From: a virus
DNA: 64,000 bases
Virus record (IMG/VR): IMGVR_UViG_3300017917_003143
Location: 128,095-192,094 of that record
Direction: 5' to 3' (one strand)
The position numbers were made by a program, and so were the translations under genes. Position 1 is the stretch's first letter; each line of letters starts with the position of its first letter. Positions 35,956 to 44,797 of the stretch are shown piece after piece. The notes under the pieces are model-generated. The model searched no databases, was not told the origin of the DNA, and saw only the letters and a program-made list of their open reading frames with translations.

Positions 35956-36736
35956 TATCGATCAACACTTATTAGATAAAATCAAGGCTTACTGGAATCG
36001 CCAGCCTTGTAACATATTACACGGTCGTAGCGAGCTTGGGACTCCTGAGTTTTATCAAGAAGTGTCCGAGCGCCGTTATCGTGTAGAACCACACATCAGA
36101 GAGTTTGCTGGATTCCATCTATGGGCTGGCAAGCGAGTGCTGGAGATTGGCTCAGGCATCGGCAGTGATGCTGAAGAGTTTGCCAAGCGTGGTGCTGAAT
36201 ACGTAGGTGTGGACTACAGCGATCAGAGTGTAGAGATTTCCCGACAACGGTTCCAAGTCCTTGAACTTGATGGCGAGTTCCACAATATTGACGCCAGCGA
36301 TACCTCGGCTTTAGAGTCATTGGGACAGTTCGATCTTGTGTACAGTTATGGTGTGATACATCACTTTCCTGCCATTGACACCATCATCGACAATGTACAT
36401 CGTGTGCTCAAACCCGATGGAGAATTCCGATTCATGGTGTATGCCAAGAACTCTTGGAAATATGCTATGATACAAAAAGGTCTGGATCAATTTGAAGCAC
36501 AAAGCGGTTGTCCTTATGCACAGGCATATACCAGAGAAGATATCTATCGCATGCTGGAAGGTCAATTCCATGTGGAACGACTACGCCAGGATCATTGCTT
36601 TATGTACAATGTACCTGCGTACAAACGTGGTGAATATGAACTAGAACCGTGGTTTGAAGCCATGCCTGAAGATGTTCGACAAGCAGTAAAAGAATACTTG
36701 GGATGGCATTTGCTGGTCAAGGCTAAAAAGATATAA
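35948..36736 (+). CDS. Class I SAM-dependent methyltransferase
   Basis: The protein has 262 residues. VLEIGSGIGSDAEEFAKRGA is SAM motif I and YVGVDYSDQSVEISRQRF motif II; VYSYGVIHHFP and VLKPDGEFRFMVYA complete the fold. Similar to small-molecule or sugar O-methyltransferases of the Methyltransf_11/25 type. Part of the sugar cassette by position. Confidence 0.82.
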   Translation: MLNIDQHLLDKIKAYWNRQPCNILHGRSELGTPEFYQEVSERRYRVEPHIREFAGFHLWAGKRVLEIGSGIGSDAEEFAKRGAEYVGVDYSDQSVEISRQRFQVLELDGEFHNIDASDTSALESLGQFDLVYSYGVIHHFPAIDTIIDNVHRVLKPDGEFRFMVYAKNSWKYAMIQKGLDQFEAQSGCPYAQAYTREDIYRMLEGQFHVERLRQDHCFMYNVPAYKRGEYELEPWFEAMPEDVRQAVKEYLGWHLLVKAKKI

Positions 36737-37479
36737 TGAGAAACTTACAACGATACCTACAAGATGTTGCCAACGCCAGGAGGCAAGAACTACTTCCTTA
36801 TATGTTCCATGTCACTGATGCCCAGGTACAGACTGGGCCATTCGCTGGGATCACTCTTATACCCAGATACATGTGGGGCGATGGAGACACAGCGGCCAAG
36901 CTCATGGGCGTCTATGAAGATGAACTACATGACTTTGTTGAACAAGCGATCAAACAAGATCCGGACACTGTGATCAATGTTGGCTGTGCCGAAGGTTATT
37001 ACAGCGTGGGATTCGCAAAGCGTTTGCCCAAGGCCAAAGTGCTGGCAGTAGACATCGATCTAAGAGCGGCGCTGATAGTGAGAGACACAGCATCGGCTAA
37101 CCAGCTTACGAATCTTGAAGCTGTAACTTATACTGTAGATCATTCTTGGTTGGAACAAAAATGCCAACCTACAACAAATCCTTTGTTGGTATTTGACTGT
37201 GAAGGTGCCGAGTTGGATCTGCTTGATCCTGTCAAAGTTCCTTCCTTGACCAAGTGTTCGATCATGGTTGAGTGTCATGACTGCATGAATCTGCCAATCA
37301 CATCTACACTGCTGTCACGATTTGGATCTACACACGACATCCAGCAAGTGTCTCAGACCTACAAAGATTCTTACCAATTTGAGTTTTTAAAACATCTCAG
37401 TGACTGCGACAAGTGGGCCTTGGTCCATGAAGGAAGACCCAGCACTATGAGTTGGTTATACATGGTGCCCAAACAATGA
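36736..37479 (+). CDS. FkbM-like methyltransferase
   Basis: The protein has 247 residues. TVINVGCAEGYYSVGFAKRL is SAM motif I and VLAVDIDLRA motif II; NPLLVFDCEGAELDLLDP matches the FkbM-type active-site strand. It overlaps the preceding stop (TAATG) and the next gene by 4 bases. Probably O-methylates a sugar. Confidence 0.75.
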   Translation: MRNLQRYLQDVANARRQELLPYMFHVTDAQVQTGPFAGITLIPRYMWGDGDTAAKLMGVYEDELHDFVEQAIKQDPDTVINVGCAEGYYSVGFAKRLPKAKVLAVDIDLRAALIVRDTASANQLTNLEAVTYTVDHSWLEQKCQPTTNPLLVFDCEGAELDLLDPVKVPSLTKCSIMVECHDCMNLPITSTLLSRFGSTHDIQQVSQTYKDSYQFEFLKHLSDCDKWALVHEGRPSTMSWLYMVPKQ

Positions 37480-38201
37480 AAAACTATCTATTCAAAAGTT
37501 TGTTCCAAGTACGCGATCCAAACTGGCATTTCAAAGACCGCAGTGGCGAACAAGATCTACATAAAAAATATGTAGAGATGCATCAAATTTCCGTTGGCAG
37601 TTACACACGTCATCTCAAAGGCAACTGGGAACTAAAATTCATACAAGGCACGGTTGACAACATCAATGATGCGTTCAAACGAACCTTTAGAGAAATTTAC
37701 GACCTGTGGCGGCAAGGCAACACAAACATCTTTTATACAGATCCTGATACCATTGCTATCAAAGACATTGATCCTTGGCAAATATCTGATCAGTTTATGA
37801 TGTTTAATTTTACAGATCCTAAGAGTTTGGGAACCAACAATCAATACGGTCGCAAGTTTCCACACTTTTTCAATGCTGGTGTAAGATTCTTCCCTGCAGG
37901 CATGGAACAGCGGATCTGGGACATTGGGCTAGAAATGCTTGACAACTGGGAAGAAGGCACATATAACACAGAACAAACCATACTCAATGCCATGCTTTGG
38001 GATCAAGGAGTCACCTTAGATCAAGTGTTGCGCCCCGAATGGGCATACCAAGCGCAATGGTTGCCTAATCAAGCACCGCTGTGGGTACAGGATACATGGA
38101 ATGGTGTTGATATCAATCGAAGCTTGATCATACACACCCATAGCAGTAGAGACATCGATGAGAAGCTGGCCTTCATGAAACAACTGTCTGGACAGGCATG
38201 A
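37476..38201 (+). CDS. Glycosyltransferase with DxD motif (GT8-like)
   Basis: The protein has 241 residues from the ATG at 37476 (ATGA overlap). NIFYTDPDTIAIKDIDPW contains the DxD (DPD) metal-sugar site and FPHFFNAGVRFFPAG the acceptor-loop signature of GT8/GT-A enzymes. Donor and acceptor unknown. Confidence 0.72.
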   Translation: MKNYLFKSLFQVRDPNWHFKDRSGEQDLHKKYVEMHQISVGSYTRHLKGNWELKFIQGTVDNINDAFKRTFREIYDLWRQGNTNIFYTDPDTIAIKDIDPWQISDQFMMFNFTDPKSLGTNNQYGRKFPHFFNAGVRFFPAGMEQRIWDIGLEMLDNWEEGTYNTEQTILNAMLWDQGVTLDQVLRPEWAYQAQWLPNQAPLWVQDTWNGVDINRSLIIHTHSSRDIDEKLAFMKQLSGQA

Positions 38202-38803
38202 AAGATATATTCACCAACATCGTTGAGCACGGACAGTGGAGAGCAGGCCACACAGTGTGTGGTAATGGTAGCACCATGCACTACACTGATTATCTGCGCC
38301 AACACCTCAGCGCATTCCTAGAGAAGCACCAAATCAGTTCGATGTTTGATGCACCTTGTGGGGATTACACATGGATGAGCCAAATCCAGCTTTCAGCTAA
38401 CTTACGTTATATCGGCGGGGACATTGTTGACAGTTTGATTGAAAAAAACAAGCAATCTTATCCAACTGTAGATTTTCGTGTAGTTGACATAGCCCAAGAT
38501 GATTTACCTGATGTAGATTTGCTTTTTTGTCGAGATTGTTTGATACATTTTAGTCATGCTGATATACGCAGAGTGTTTGAAAATATCTCTCGTAGCAGTA
38601 TAAAATATGTGTTGATGACTAACTATGCTCATTCAGACAACTCAGACATTGCCACCGGAGGATTCCGTGGAGTTAATTTTCTTCAGGCACCGTACGAATT
38701 TGAAGCACCCATAGACAGTATCGAAGATTGGGTACCAGGGTATGCACCAAGAAGTATGTGCCTTTGGAACCGTGAAACCATTATTGGATATTTAGAAAAA
38801 TGA
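38198..38803 (+). CDS. Class I SAM-dependent methyltransferase
   Basis: The protein has 201 residues. SMFDAPCGDYTWMSQI is a variant SAM motif I, YIGGDIVDSLIEKN motif II, and DLLFCRDCLIHFSHADIRR motif IV. The whole layout matches a family common in phage and bacterial sugar clusters. Coupled to both neighbours by 4-base overlaps. Confidence 0.75.
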   Translation: MKDIFTNIVEHGQWRAGHTVCGNGSTMHYTDYLRQHLSAFLEKHQISSMFDAPCGDYTWMSQIQLSANLRYIGGDIVDSLIEKNKQSYPTVDFRVVDIAQDDLPDVDLLFCRDCLIHFSHADIRRVFENISRSSIKYVLMTNYAHSDNSDIATGGFRGVNFLQAPYEFEAPIDSIEDWVPGYAPRSMCLWNRETIIGYLEK

Positions 38804-39378
38804 AAAAAGTTTATGTAAGCTGGACCGATGTACAAAGACAAACACAAGAAATCATAAGACAGATGTATCTAGATGAGTGGCGCCCAGACTACATCGTAGG
38901 TATCACTCGAGGAGGCTTGGTACCGGCCAATCTTATCAGTCAATATCTTGACGTACCAATGTATGCTCTGCAAGTACGATTAAGAGATGGCGGCGATGAA
39001 GATTGTGAAAGCAATCTCTGGATGAGCGAAGAAGCATTTGGATATCACAGAACCGATGACTTGCCTGGGGCAAGCAATCCTACCCTTAGGAAAAATATTC
39101 TCATCGTAGACGATATAAACGACTCAGGCGCCACTATAAACTGGATACGCCAAGACTGGCAAACAACTTGCTTGCCCGACGACCCGGCCTGGGCCAATAT
39201 CTGGGGCAACAATGTACGTATAGCCACACTGTATGACAACGAGACCAGTGCCGCGGAAATTTATGTAAATTACACAGCCGAAACAGTAAACAAATTCGAA
39301 GATCCGCAGTGGATAGTATTCCCCTGGGAAGAGTGGTGGAAGAAATGGCATCCCAATGAAGAACACATCAAGTCCTGA
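38800..39378 (+). CDS. Type I phosphoribosyltransferase
   Basis: The protein has 192 residues. ILIVDDINDSGATINWIR is the PRPP-binding motif, and YIVGITRGGLVPANLISQYL the upstream loop. Closest to hypoxanthine/xanthine-guanine PRTases. It could salvage a purine, or act on a deazapurine given folE/queD/queE here; the substrate cannot be read from sequence. The insert between the two motifs is longer than usual. Confidence 0.82.
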   Translation: MKKVYVSWTDVQRQTQEIIRQMYLDEWRPDYIVGITRGGLVPANLISQYLDVPMYALQVRLRDGGDEDCESNLWMSEEAFGYHRTDDLPGASNPTLRKNILIVDDINDSGATINWIRQDWQTTCLPDDPAWANIWGNNVRIATLYDNETSAAEIYVNYTAETVNKFEDPQWIVFPWEEWWKKWHPNEEHIKS

Positions 39379-39847
39379 AATACTTTTGGTCATGGTGCAT
39401 GTTTGGCAGGACATGCCCGAATTAGAAAACATACGCTGGCAAGAATTTAGCCAATTGATAGTAGACAAGGCCAACAGTATCAATTGGCCAAAAATTTGGC
39501 AATTTGATTTTATCGATAAAAATACATTCAATTCGTTGAAACAAAACAAGATCGTTCAAAACAGCCAGGTGATGCCTCAAGGAAAAGTACCACACACCGA
39601 TATCGTATATGGACCCAATGATTGGATCTCTACTTCAGATTCGCAAACTGCCCAGATCATAAAATCGATAAATCCCACGATAGTCATCTTCGGCGGGCTA
39701 CACAAAGATCTATGTGTGACCGGAGTAAAACTGGCTGTAGAGGATGATCAAAGAGAATATTTTGTTAGTGACAGACTGGCGTACACTTGGAAAGAAACCG
39801 CAGCCGCTGTTTACAAGGATTGGGGAAATGATACAACCGTTACGTGA
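39356..39847 (+). CDS. Isochorismatase-like cysteine hydrolase
   Basis: The protein has 163 residues. PTIVIFGGLHKDLCVTGVKL holds the nucleophilic Cys and cis-peptide region of the nicotinamidase/isochorismatase family, and YFVSDRLA follows as usual. The N-terminal catalytic Asp (usually in LLVIDxQ) is replaced: the strand reads LLVMVHVWQDM. Either a shifted Asp serves or activity is altered. Confidence 0.65.
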   Translation: MKNTSSPEILLVMVHVWQDMPELENIRWQEFSQLIVDKANSINWPKIWQFDFIDKNTFNSLKQNKIVQNSQVMPQGKVPHTDIVYGPNDWISTSDSQTAQIIKSINPTIVIFGGLHKDLCVTGVKLAVEDDQREYFVSDRLAYTWKETAAAVYKDWGNDTTVT

Positions 39848-40253
39848 TGACTTGATGGTACAGCAACAGCTACCAAAGATAACCGATTGGACGCATCGTT
39901 GGTTACACATGGTGGCTGTGATAATGCTCAATCAAACAGGACGCAAGCCCGTGAAAACAGTGTTTCCAGTATTTGCCGAACGCTGGCCACATCCACTGAA
40001 TTTCCTGGAAGCTACCGAAACTGAAGTCAAAGATGTGATCTGGCCCTTGGGCATGGTCAATGTTCGGTACAATAGGTTAAGAAGAATGACCCAAGACTAC
40101 TTTACTTGGGACGGAGAAGATGCTACAATGTTATATGGTATTGGCAAATATGGGTCGGACAGCTATGAGATATTCTTCAAACAGAACTATGCTGTTGAGC
40201 CCACAGACAAAGAACTAAAAAGGTACTTAGATGAAGAAGTATTCGTTTCATGA
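39828..40253 (+). CDS. MBD4-like HhH DNA glycosylase
   Basis: The protein has 141 residues from the ATG at 39828; upstream starts overlap the isochorismatase-like gene further. LYGIGKYGSDSYEIFF closely matches the helix-hairpin-helix of vertebrate MBD4, with the catalytic Asp in SDSY. VIMLNQTGRKPVKTVFPVF is the first HhH helix. No Fe-S cysteines. MBD4 removes T or U from G mismatches; here it may excise damaged or unmodified bases. Confidence 0.75.
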   Translation: MIQPLRDDLMVQQQLPKITDWTHRWLHMVAVIMLNQTGRKPVKTVFPVFAERWPHPLNFLEATETEVKDVIWPLGMVNVRYNRLRRMTQDYFTWDGEDATMLYGIGKYGSDSYEIFFKQNYAVEPTDKELKRYLDEEVFVS

Positions 40254-40572
40254 TGTTGGTGGCGAGATAGTCAAAGACAACGAAGTTTATTTGTTGAAAG
40301 ACAATCACGATCTAAATAATCTCGTGCTGAGCTCTACCAAGCTCTACAGGCATCAACAAACTCGTGGGCACAGGCACCCTGGACAAGAAGAAGTATATTT
40401 CTTTATACAAGGCACAGGAAAGATGATCGTAGGCGAAGAAACCGATGAACCTTTTTCTGTCAGTGCTGGAGATATTGTGTTGATCCCTGATGGTGCATTT
40501 CATCGTGTGATCAACGATGGAGAGACACATTTAATTTTTAATTGCGTATTTGATGGCAAAAGGAATCATTGA
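40231..40572 (+). CDS. Small cupin-fold protein
   Basis: The protein has 113 residues. RGHRHPGQEEVYFFIQGTGK is cupin motif 1 (H, H, E) and PDGAFHRVINDG is motif 2 (H). Such single-domain cupins isomerise or bind sugars and small acids. It lies between the glycosylase and queE and overlaps both. Confidence 0.75.
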   Translation: MKKYSFHDVGGEIVKDNEVYLLKDNHDLNNLVLSSTKLYRHQQTRGHRHPGQEEVYFFIQGTGKMIVGEETDEPFSVSAGDIVLIPDGAFHRVINDGETHLIFNCVFDGKRNH

Positions 40573-41453
40573 TGGAAAAGATTACATACACAGAGATATT
40601 TTACAGCATCCAAGGTGAAGGACGTTGGGCAGGTGTGCCCAGTGTATTCTTCCGCACATATGGATGCAACTTCCGCTGTCGTAAGTTTGGTCGTCCGCGA
40701 GACGAACAGCTGGAAGGACACAATCCTGAAGTGATCGAGATCATCAAGAACATCGATCAATACAAAAAGTTTGAAGACTTGCCTTTGGCCAAAACTGGCT
40801 GTGACAGCTATGCCAGCATTTACCCTGAGTTCAAGCGATTCAACGAACAAGACAGCGTAGAAACTATCGTAGACAAGATGCATGCTCTCATACCCAACAA
40901 TCGTTGGGATCAAGGCATAGGTGATGACGTGCATCTCGTGATTACAGGTGGTGAGCCATTGCTGGGTTATCAGCAACTGTATCCTGATCTCATCGAATAC
41001 TGTCGTCGAGCTGGTCTACGCAATCTAACATTCGAGACCAACGGCAGCCAGCCTTTGCATCCAGAAGTGTATGAATATTTGTTTGAAGAGTTTACACGTC
41101 ATGGCAGAGACTACGACAAGCTGACATTCAGTGTGAGCCCAAAACTACCTTGCTCGGGCGAAGCATGGGATGTAGCAATCAATCCCAAAGTGGTCAAGAG
41201 CTATGAAATGGTAGGCATGACTTATCTCAAGTTTGTTGTGGCCACACCACAGGATGTGGCAGATGCTGAACGTGCTGTGGAAGAATATCGAGAAGCCGGT
41301 TTTGGCGGCCCTGTGTATCTCATGCCCATGGGCGGTGTACCTGATGTATACAATCTCAACACACAGCAAGTGGCAACATTGGCCATGGAACGTGGATGGC
41401 GTTACAGTCCTAGACTACAAGTGGATATCTGGCGTAATGCTTGGGGTACCTGA
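40572..41453 (+). CDS. queE: 7-carboxy-7-deazaguanine synthase (QueE)
   Basis: The protein has 293 residues from the ATG at 40572, overlapping the cupin stop by 1 base. FYSIQGEGRWAGVPSVFFRT and YGCNFRC start the QueE radical SAM fold, and VITGGEPLL and TFETNGSQPL follow. The cluster motif is unusual: C32 and C36 are present but the third Cys position is Phe39; a later TGCDSY (C77) may supply it. QueE rearranges CPH4 to CDG, the third step to preQ0. Confidence 0.9.
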   Translation: MEKITYTEIFYSIQGEGRWAGVPSVFFRTYGCNFRCRKFGRPRDEQLEGHNPEVIEIIKNIDQYKKFEDLPLAKTGCDSYASIYPEFKRFNEQDSVETIVDKMHALIPNNRWDQGIGDDVHLVITGGEPLLGYQQLYPDLIEYCRRAGLRNLTFETNGSQPLHPEVYEYLFEEFTRHGRDYDKLTFSVSPKLPCSGEAWDVAINPKVVKSYEMVGMTYLKFVVATPQDVADAERAVEEYREAGFGGPVYLMPMGGVPDVYNLNTQQVATLAMERGWRYSPRLQVDIWRNAWGT

Positions 41454-41454
41454 C

Positions 41455-41691
41455 ATGGGTGACGTGATGGCAGCCCCACGTGAAGAAGACTGGGGTCTGC
41501 AACAAGCACGTGGTTGGAAGTTGAAGCTATGCTGGCGGCCACAGACATGTTTCTTGACTGGAAAACAGTTATGGGGACGTCGTGCCTATCACGGTGTACG
41601 TATGATCACAGGCCCGGGTGAACCGGTGTTTGATCATTATTGGGTCGAGCGTGATCAGTTCTTGTTGTGGAACTTAATGCGTGGAAAATAA
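41455..41691 (+). CDS. Small protein, unknown function
   Basis: Seventy-eight residues from the ATG at 41455, one base after the queE stop. CWRPQTCFLTGKQLWGRRAY and a Trp/Arg-rich end. Likely co-translated with queE; no family recognised. Confidence 0.5.
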   Translation: MGDVMAAPREEDWGLQQARGWKLKLCWRPQTCFLTGKQLWGRRAYHGVRMITGPGEPVFDHYWVERDQFLLWNLMRGK

Positions 41692-42163
41692 CAACGCCAA
41701 AGGCCGAAACAGTTTTGATGTTACTACCGGTAATGTAGTAGTTCAGTTCTTTAACAGAAACATAACTCCCTACCCTACAGAAGCTGGCGGGCCTAAGTTT
41801 GACCTCATACCAGTTGAAAAACAAAAAGACATCATGGTCAATGTGGCCAGGATGCATGCCCAACAAGAATACGACCGCATACTTGAACTGGTTGCAGTGC
41901 TACAGCGTCAGGCGGCCGGAATTAAACGACGTCTAGACATCACTGACATGGTACATTCGGCTCAATATCAATTCCAAACTTACCATGGACAGGTCTATTG
42001 GTTAGTACAAGACACACGACACAATAAAATTATACTGTCACATCTTGGTCCCAGCGACTGGAGCACTGGTTCTCCAGAAAACTATCAATACATCGCCAGA
42101 GTAAAATGGCTGGGTGATTATACATGGTGTGAAGTAGATGAATATGGAAATCCAGTAGAATGA
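41681..42163 (+). CDS. DUF2452-like protein
   Basis: The protein has 160 residues from a GTG at 41681. ILELVAVLQRQAAGIKRRLD and ITDMVHSAQYQFQTYHGQVY then VKWLGDYTWCEVDE match the DUF2452 family of unknown role. It overlaps the next gene by ATGA. Confidence 0.7.
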   Translation: MENNNAKGRNSFDVTTGNVVVQFFNRNITPYPTEAGGPKFDLIPVEKQKDIMVNVARMHAQQEYDRILELVAVLQRQAAGIKRRLDITDMVHSAQYQFQTYHGQVYWLVQDTRHNKIILSHLGPSDWSTGSPENYQYIARVKWLGDYTWCEVDEYGNPVE

Positions 42164-42870
42164 CAGTGATGTTTAACGGTTGCAGTTTTGTAGAACAAAG
42201 CCATCTTGAACTGGAAAGCGATCAGTGGAGGCAACAATACTGGCCTGCACTGCTGTTTGATCATCACGACAACATATCAGCATCAGGAGCATCAAACACT
42301 AGGATCTTCCGCACCACGATAGATTATTTGTACACCCATTCTCCCAGTGTTGTTTTTATTGGGTGGACTGGTTTAGATCGAGAAGAACTACCCTGTGCCA
42401 ATGGCGATCGCATGCGATTGAGAGCTGACTGCACCAGCTTTGAAAATGACCAGGATTCCATCTCTCGAGAAGTACACAAGACATGGTATGTGGAAAACCA
42501 CAATGAGTGGTTGAGTTTTGAGCAACTGCTAAGACAAATATTGATCATCCAAGATCTATGTAGCATGCGAGGCATCACGTGTTGGATGTTCAATGCGTTC
42601 CATCACAATTACATCGCTTACCCTGGACAACTGCTACAGCACAATTTCAATGTAAAGAATGAAAAATGGTTCCATAAGAGAATAGATGATCTCGAGCATG
42701 TAAAACAGTTGATATCAAACATCAATCAGGACCAGTGGATATGGCCGTTTAAATCTTCCCTGGGTGGCTGGGCAAGACAACAGAATCTTGAGTTTGAATC
42801 TGCTGGGCACCCTGCACTGTCTGCACAAGCATCAATCGCTAATTTTATAAAAAGTCGAATCAATGAGTAA
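42160..42870 (+). CDS. SGNH-hydrolase-like protein (paralogue 1)
   Basis: The protein has 236 residues. MFNGCSFVEQSHLE is block I with the nucleophile Ser, ISASGASNTRIFR block II/III, and SAGHPALSAQASIANFI the C-terminal His block. Paralogues at 43635 and 46716 share this layout. SGNH enzymes often add or remove acyl groups on glycans. It overlaps the DUF2452 gene by ATGA. Confidence 0.65.
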   Translation: MTVMFNGCSFVEQSHLELESDQWRQQYWPALLFDHHDNISASGASNTRIFRTTIDYLYTHSPSVVFIGWTGLDREELPCANGDRMRLRADCTSFENDQDSISREVHKTWYVENHNEWLSFEQLLRQILIIQDLCSMRGITCWMFNAFHHNYIAYPGQLLQHNFNVKNEKWFHKRIDDLEHVKQLISNINQDQWIWPFKSSLGGWARQQNLEFESAGHPALSAQASIANFIKSRINE

Positions 42871-43228
42871 AGTCTATATAGAACCACCGGATCATCGAGC
42901 AAAGATAGTTTACGAAATTGAAGAGCCCGATGGAGGTTGGCGTAGAGTATTTACTGACGAAGAAAAGCGAAAGCTCAAACCCATAGCCGAAACCTTGGCC
43001 ATGCTGGATGGCAATGCTTTTTTTGGTATCAGCATAGATCACTATGAAGGCTACTTGGCCGAGGCCGATGCTGTATATCGTAACAATGGTGGAGATGACG
43101 GTTGGGCATCAACAGCGAGTTGGGTGCAGGATTTTAAGATGATCCAAGAAGATCCTACTCTCAAGGATGCATATGATAAATTACAAGTGCTATTAGAACT
43201 TAAAAGGAAAGAAAATGGGGATATTTGA
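42863..43228 (+). CDS. Conserved phage-type protein, unknown function
   Basis: The protein has 121 residues. ISIDHYEGYLAEADAVYRNN and IYRNNGGDDGWASTASWV are the ordered parts. No enzyme motif. It overlaps the neighbours by 8 and 14 bases. Confidence 0.5.
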   Translation: MSKVYIEPPDHRAKIVYEIEEPDGGWRRVFTDEEKRKLKPIAETLAMLDGNAFFGISIDHYEGYLAEADAVYRNNGGDDGWASTASWVQDFKMIQEDPTLKDAYDKLQVLLELKRKENGDI

Positions 43229-43631
43229 TCTATTCAAAAGAAAAGAAAAAGTTGGCAAAACCGCGGATTCTAAAGAAAAAGTAGAAGAAGGTACGAAAAA
43301 GTCTGCAGAACCAACAAAAAGTAAGAAAAAGTCTGACAAGGACTTGGCCACAGAACGCGGCGAACCTTACATCGCCATACTCAGCATGGATGTAGACCCT
43401 AACGATATCAACTCAGGTGCATTTGAGTTCGACTGGAACGATAAATTTATCGCTAATCTTTCACGTGCAGGTTACCAAGGTAAAACTGATGCTGACTTGG
43501 TAGATCAATGGTTCCAGGCTGTGTGCCGCAACGTGGTCTTGGAAACCTATGAGCAAGCCGAAGCCATCAACAACTCCATGCGTTTTACACAAAGCAGAGA
43601 CATCGGCGACGGACGTAGAGAACATTCCTGA
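43215..43631 (+). CDS. Protein with Lys-rich N-terminus
   Basis: The protein has 138 residues. After MGIFDLFKRKEK comes a 40-residue Lys/Glu-rich linker, then a compact domain with IAILSMDVDPNDINSGAFEF and QWFQAVCRNVVLETYEQAEA. The latter half resembles small proteins of T4-like cyanophages. Function unknown. Confidence 0.55.
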   Translation: MGIFDLFKRKEKVGKTADSKEKVEEGTKKSAEPTKSKKKSDKDLATERGEPYIAILSMDVDPNDINSGAFEFDWNDKFIANLSRAGYQGKTDADLVDQWFQAVCRNVVLETYEQAEAINNSMRFTQSRDIGDGRREHS

Positions 43632-43634
43632 TCG

Positions 43635-44339
43635 ATGTATAAACAGATCCTGGTTTTTGGTGACAGCGTTGTTTTTGGTGATGAGCTCACTGATCACTAC
43701 GATCCACCTACACAAAACTCTTTGGCTTTTCCCGGTGTGCTTGGACAAGCACTGGACATACCTGTGATCAACTGTGCCATGATCGGTGGTAGTAATGTGC
43801 GCAGTCTTAGATTACTGCCCGAGATGCTGTTGAGTTACCCTGACAGCTTGGTACTGTTTTGTTATACATCCTTTGACAGATCTGAATTCTATCTGCCCAC
43901 TGCCGGCAGAGACATACCCAATGATCGTTTCCATGTTCCATTGGGCATCAATTTTTCACATGTTGATGTAGGGCAAGAACATCGCACCTACAATGATGTT
44001 TACCTTAAATACTTTTGTCATCCAGTGCATGAAAAATTCAACTGGAGAGAGTACAATGCTTTGTTTACTGTGCAGACTTTCTGCGATCAGTATGCCATTG
44101 ACTATAGACACATATTCCTCTATAATGATATGATATACCAACACAACAGCGAACAGCGCATTGTTTTAGAAAACATCAACAAAGAAAAAATAGTTAAGTT
44201 TGGAAACTTTGAAGACAATCTTGGCAAGGGCAGTGTATACGGCTGGTTGCAACAACAACAGGCAGGATTCTGCCCTGGCGGCCATCCTGACCAGCGATCA
44301 CATGAATTGATAGCAAAACACATACAACAACAATTATGA
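43635..44339 (+). CDS. SGNH-hydrolase-like protein (paralogue 2)
   Basis: The protein has 234 residues. QILVFGDSVVFGDEL is block I (GDS), IGGSNVRSLRL block II, and FCPGGHPDQRSHELIAKHI the C-terminal His block. Clear GDSL-type order. It sits between an unknown gene and the cytidylyltransferase and overlaps the latter by ATGA. Confidence 0.7.
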   Translation: MYKQILVFGDSVVFGDELTDHYDPPTQNSLAFPGVLGQALDIPVINCAMIGGSNVRSLRLLPEMLLSYPDSLVLFCYTSFDRSEFYLPTAGRDIPNDRFHVPLGINFSHVDVGQEHRTYNDVYLKYFCHPVHEKFNWREYNALFTVQTFCDQYAIDYRHIFLYNDMIYQHNSEQRIVLENINKEKIVKFGNFEDNLGKGSVYGWLQQQQAGFCPGGHPDQRSHELIAKHIQQQL

Positions 44340-44797
44340 TATTCAACCACATCAAAGAACTTAAACAACAAGGTAAAAAAGTAGGTATCACCTTCTCTAC
44401 CTTTGACATGCTACATGCTGGACACATAGCCATGCTGAGTGAAGCCAAGAATCACTGCGACTATCTCATCGCAGGGTTACAAACAGATCCTACCATAGAT
44501 CGTCCTGACACCAAGAACAAACCCATACAGAGCATCGTGGAACGCCAGATACAGTTGGCCGCTTGTCGCTATGTGGACGAAGTAGTGGTGTATTCCACAG
44601 AGCAAGACCTACGTGACTTGTTGTTGATCCTACCTGTGGATGTGCGTATCCTGGGTATAGAATATCAAGGTACCAACTTCTCGGGTCAAGCCGAGTGCGA
44701 AAAACGCAACATCGACATAGTGTTCAACGGCAGAGATCACTCTTTTTCAAGCTCAAGTTTACGCAAACGTGTGGCCGAATCGGAATCTAAAAAATGA
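44336..44797 (+). CDS. Cytidylyltransferase-like nucleotidyltransferase
   Basis: The protein has 153 residues. VGITFSTFDMLHAGHIAMLS has the HxGH motif, and FSSSSLRKRV ends with an (R/S)xSS-type loop seen in glycerol-3-phosphate cytidylyltransferase and relatives. It would activate a small alcohol or sugar phosphate as a CDP derivative for the cassette. Confidence 0.82.
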   Translation: MIFNHIKELKQQGKKVGITFSTFDMLHAGHIAMLSEAKNHCDYLIAGLQTDPTIDRPDTKNKPIQSIVERQIQLAACRYVDEVVVYSTEQDLRDLLLILPVDVRILGIEYQGTNFSGQAECEKRNIDIVFNGRDHSFSSSSLRKRVAESESKK

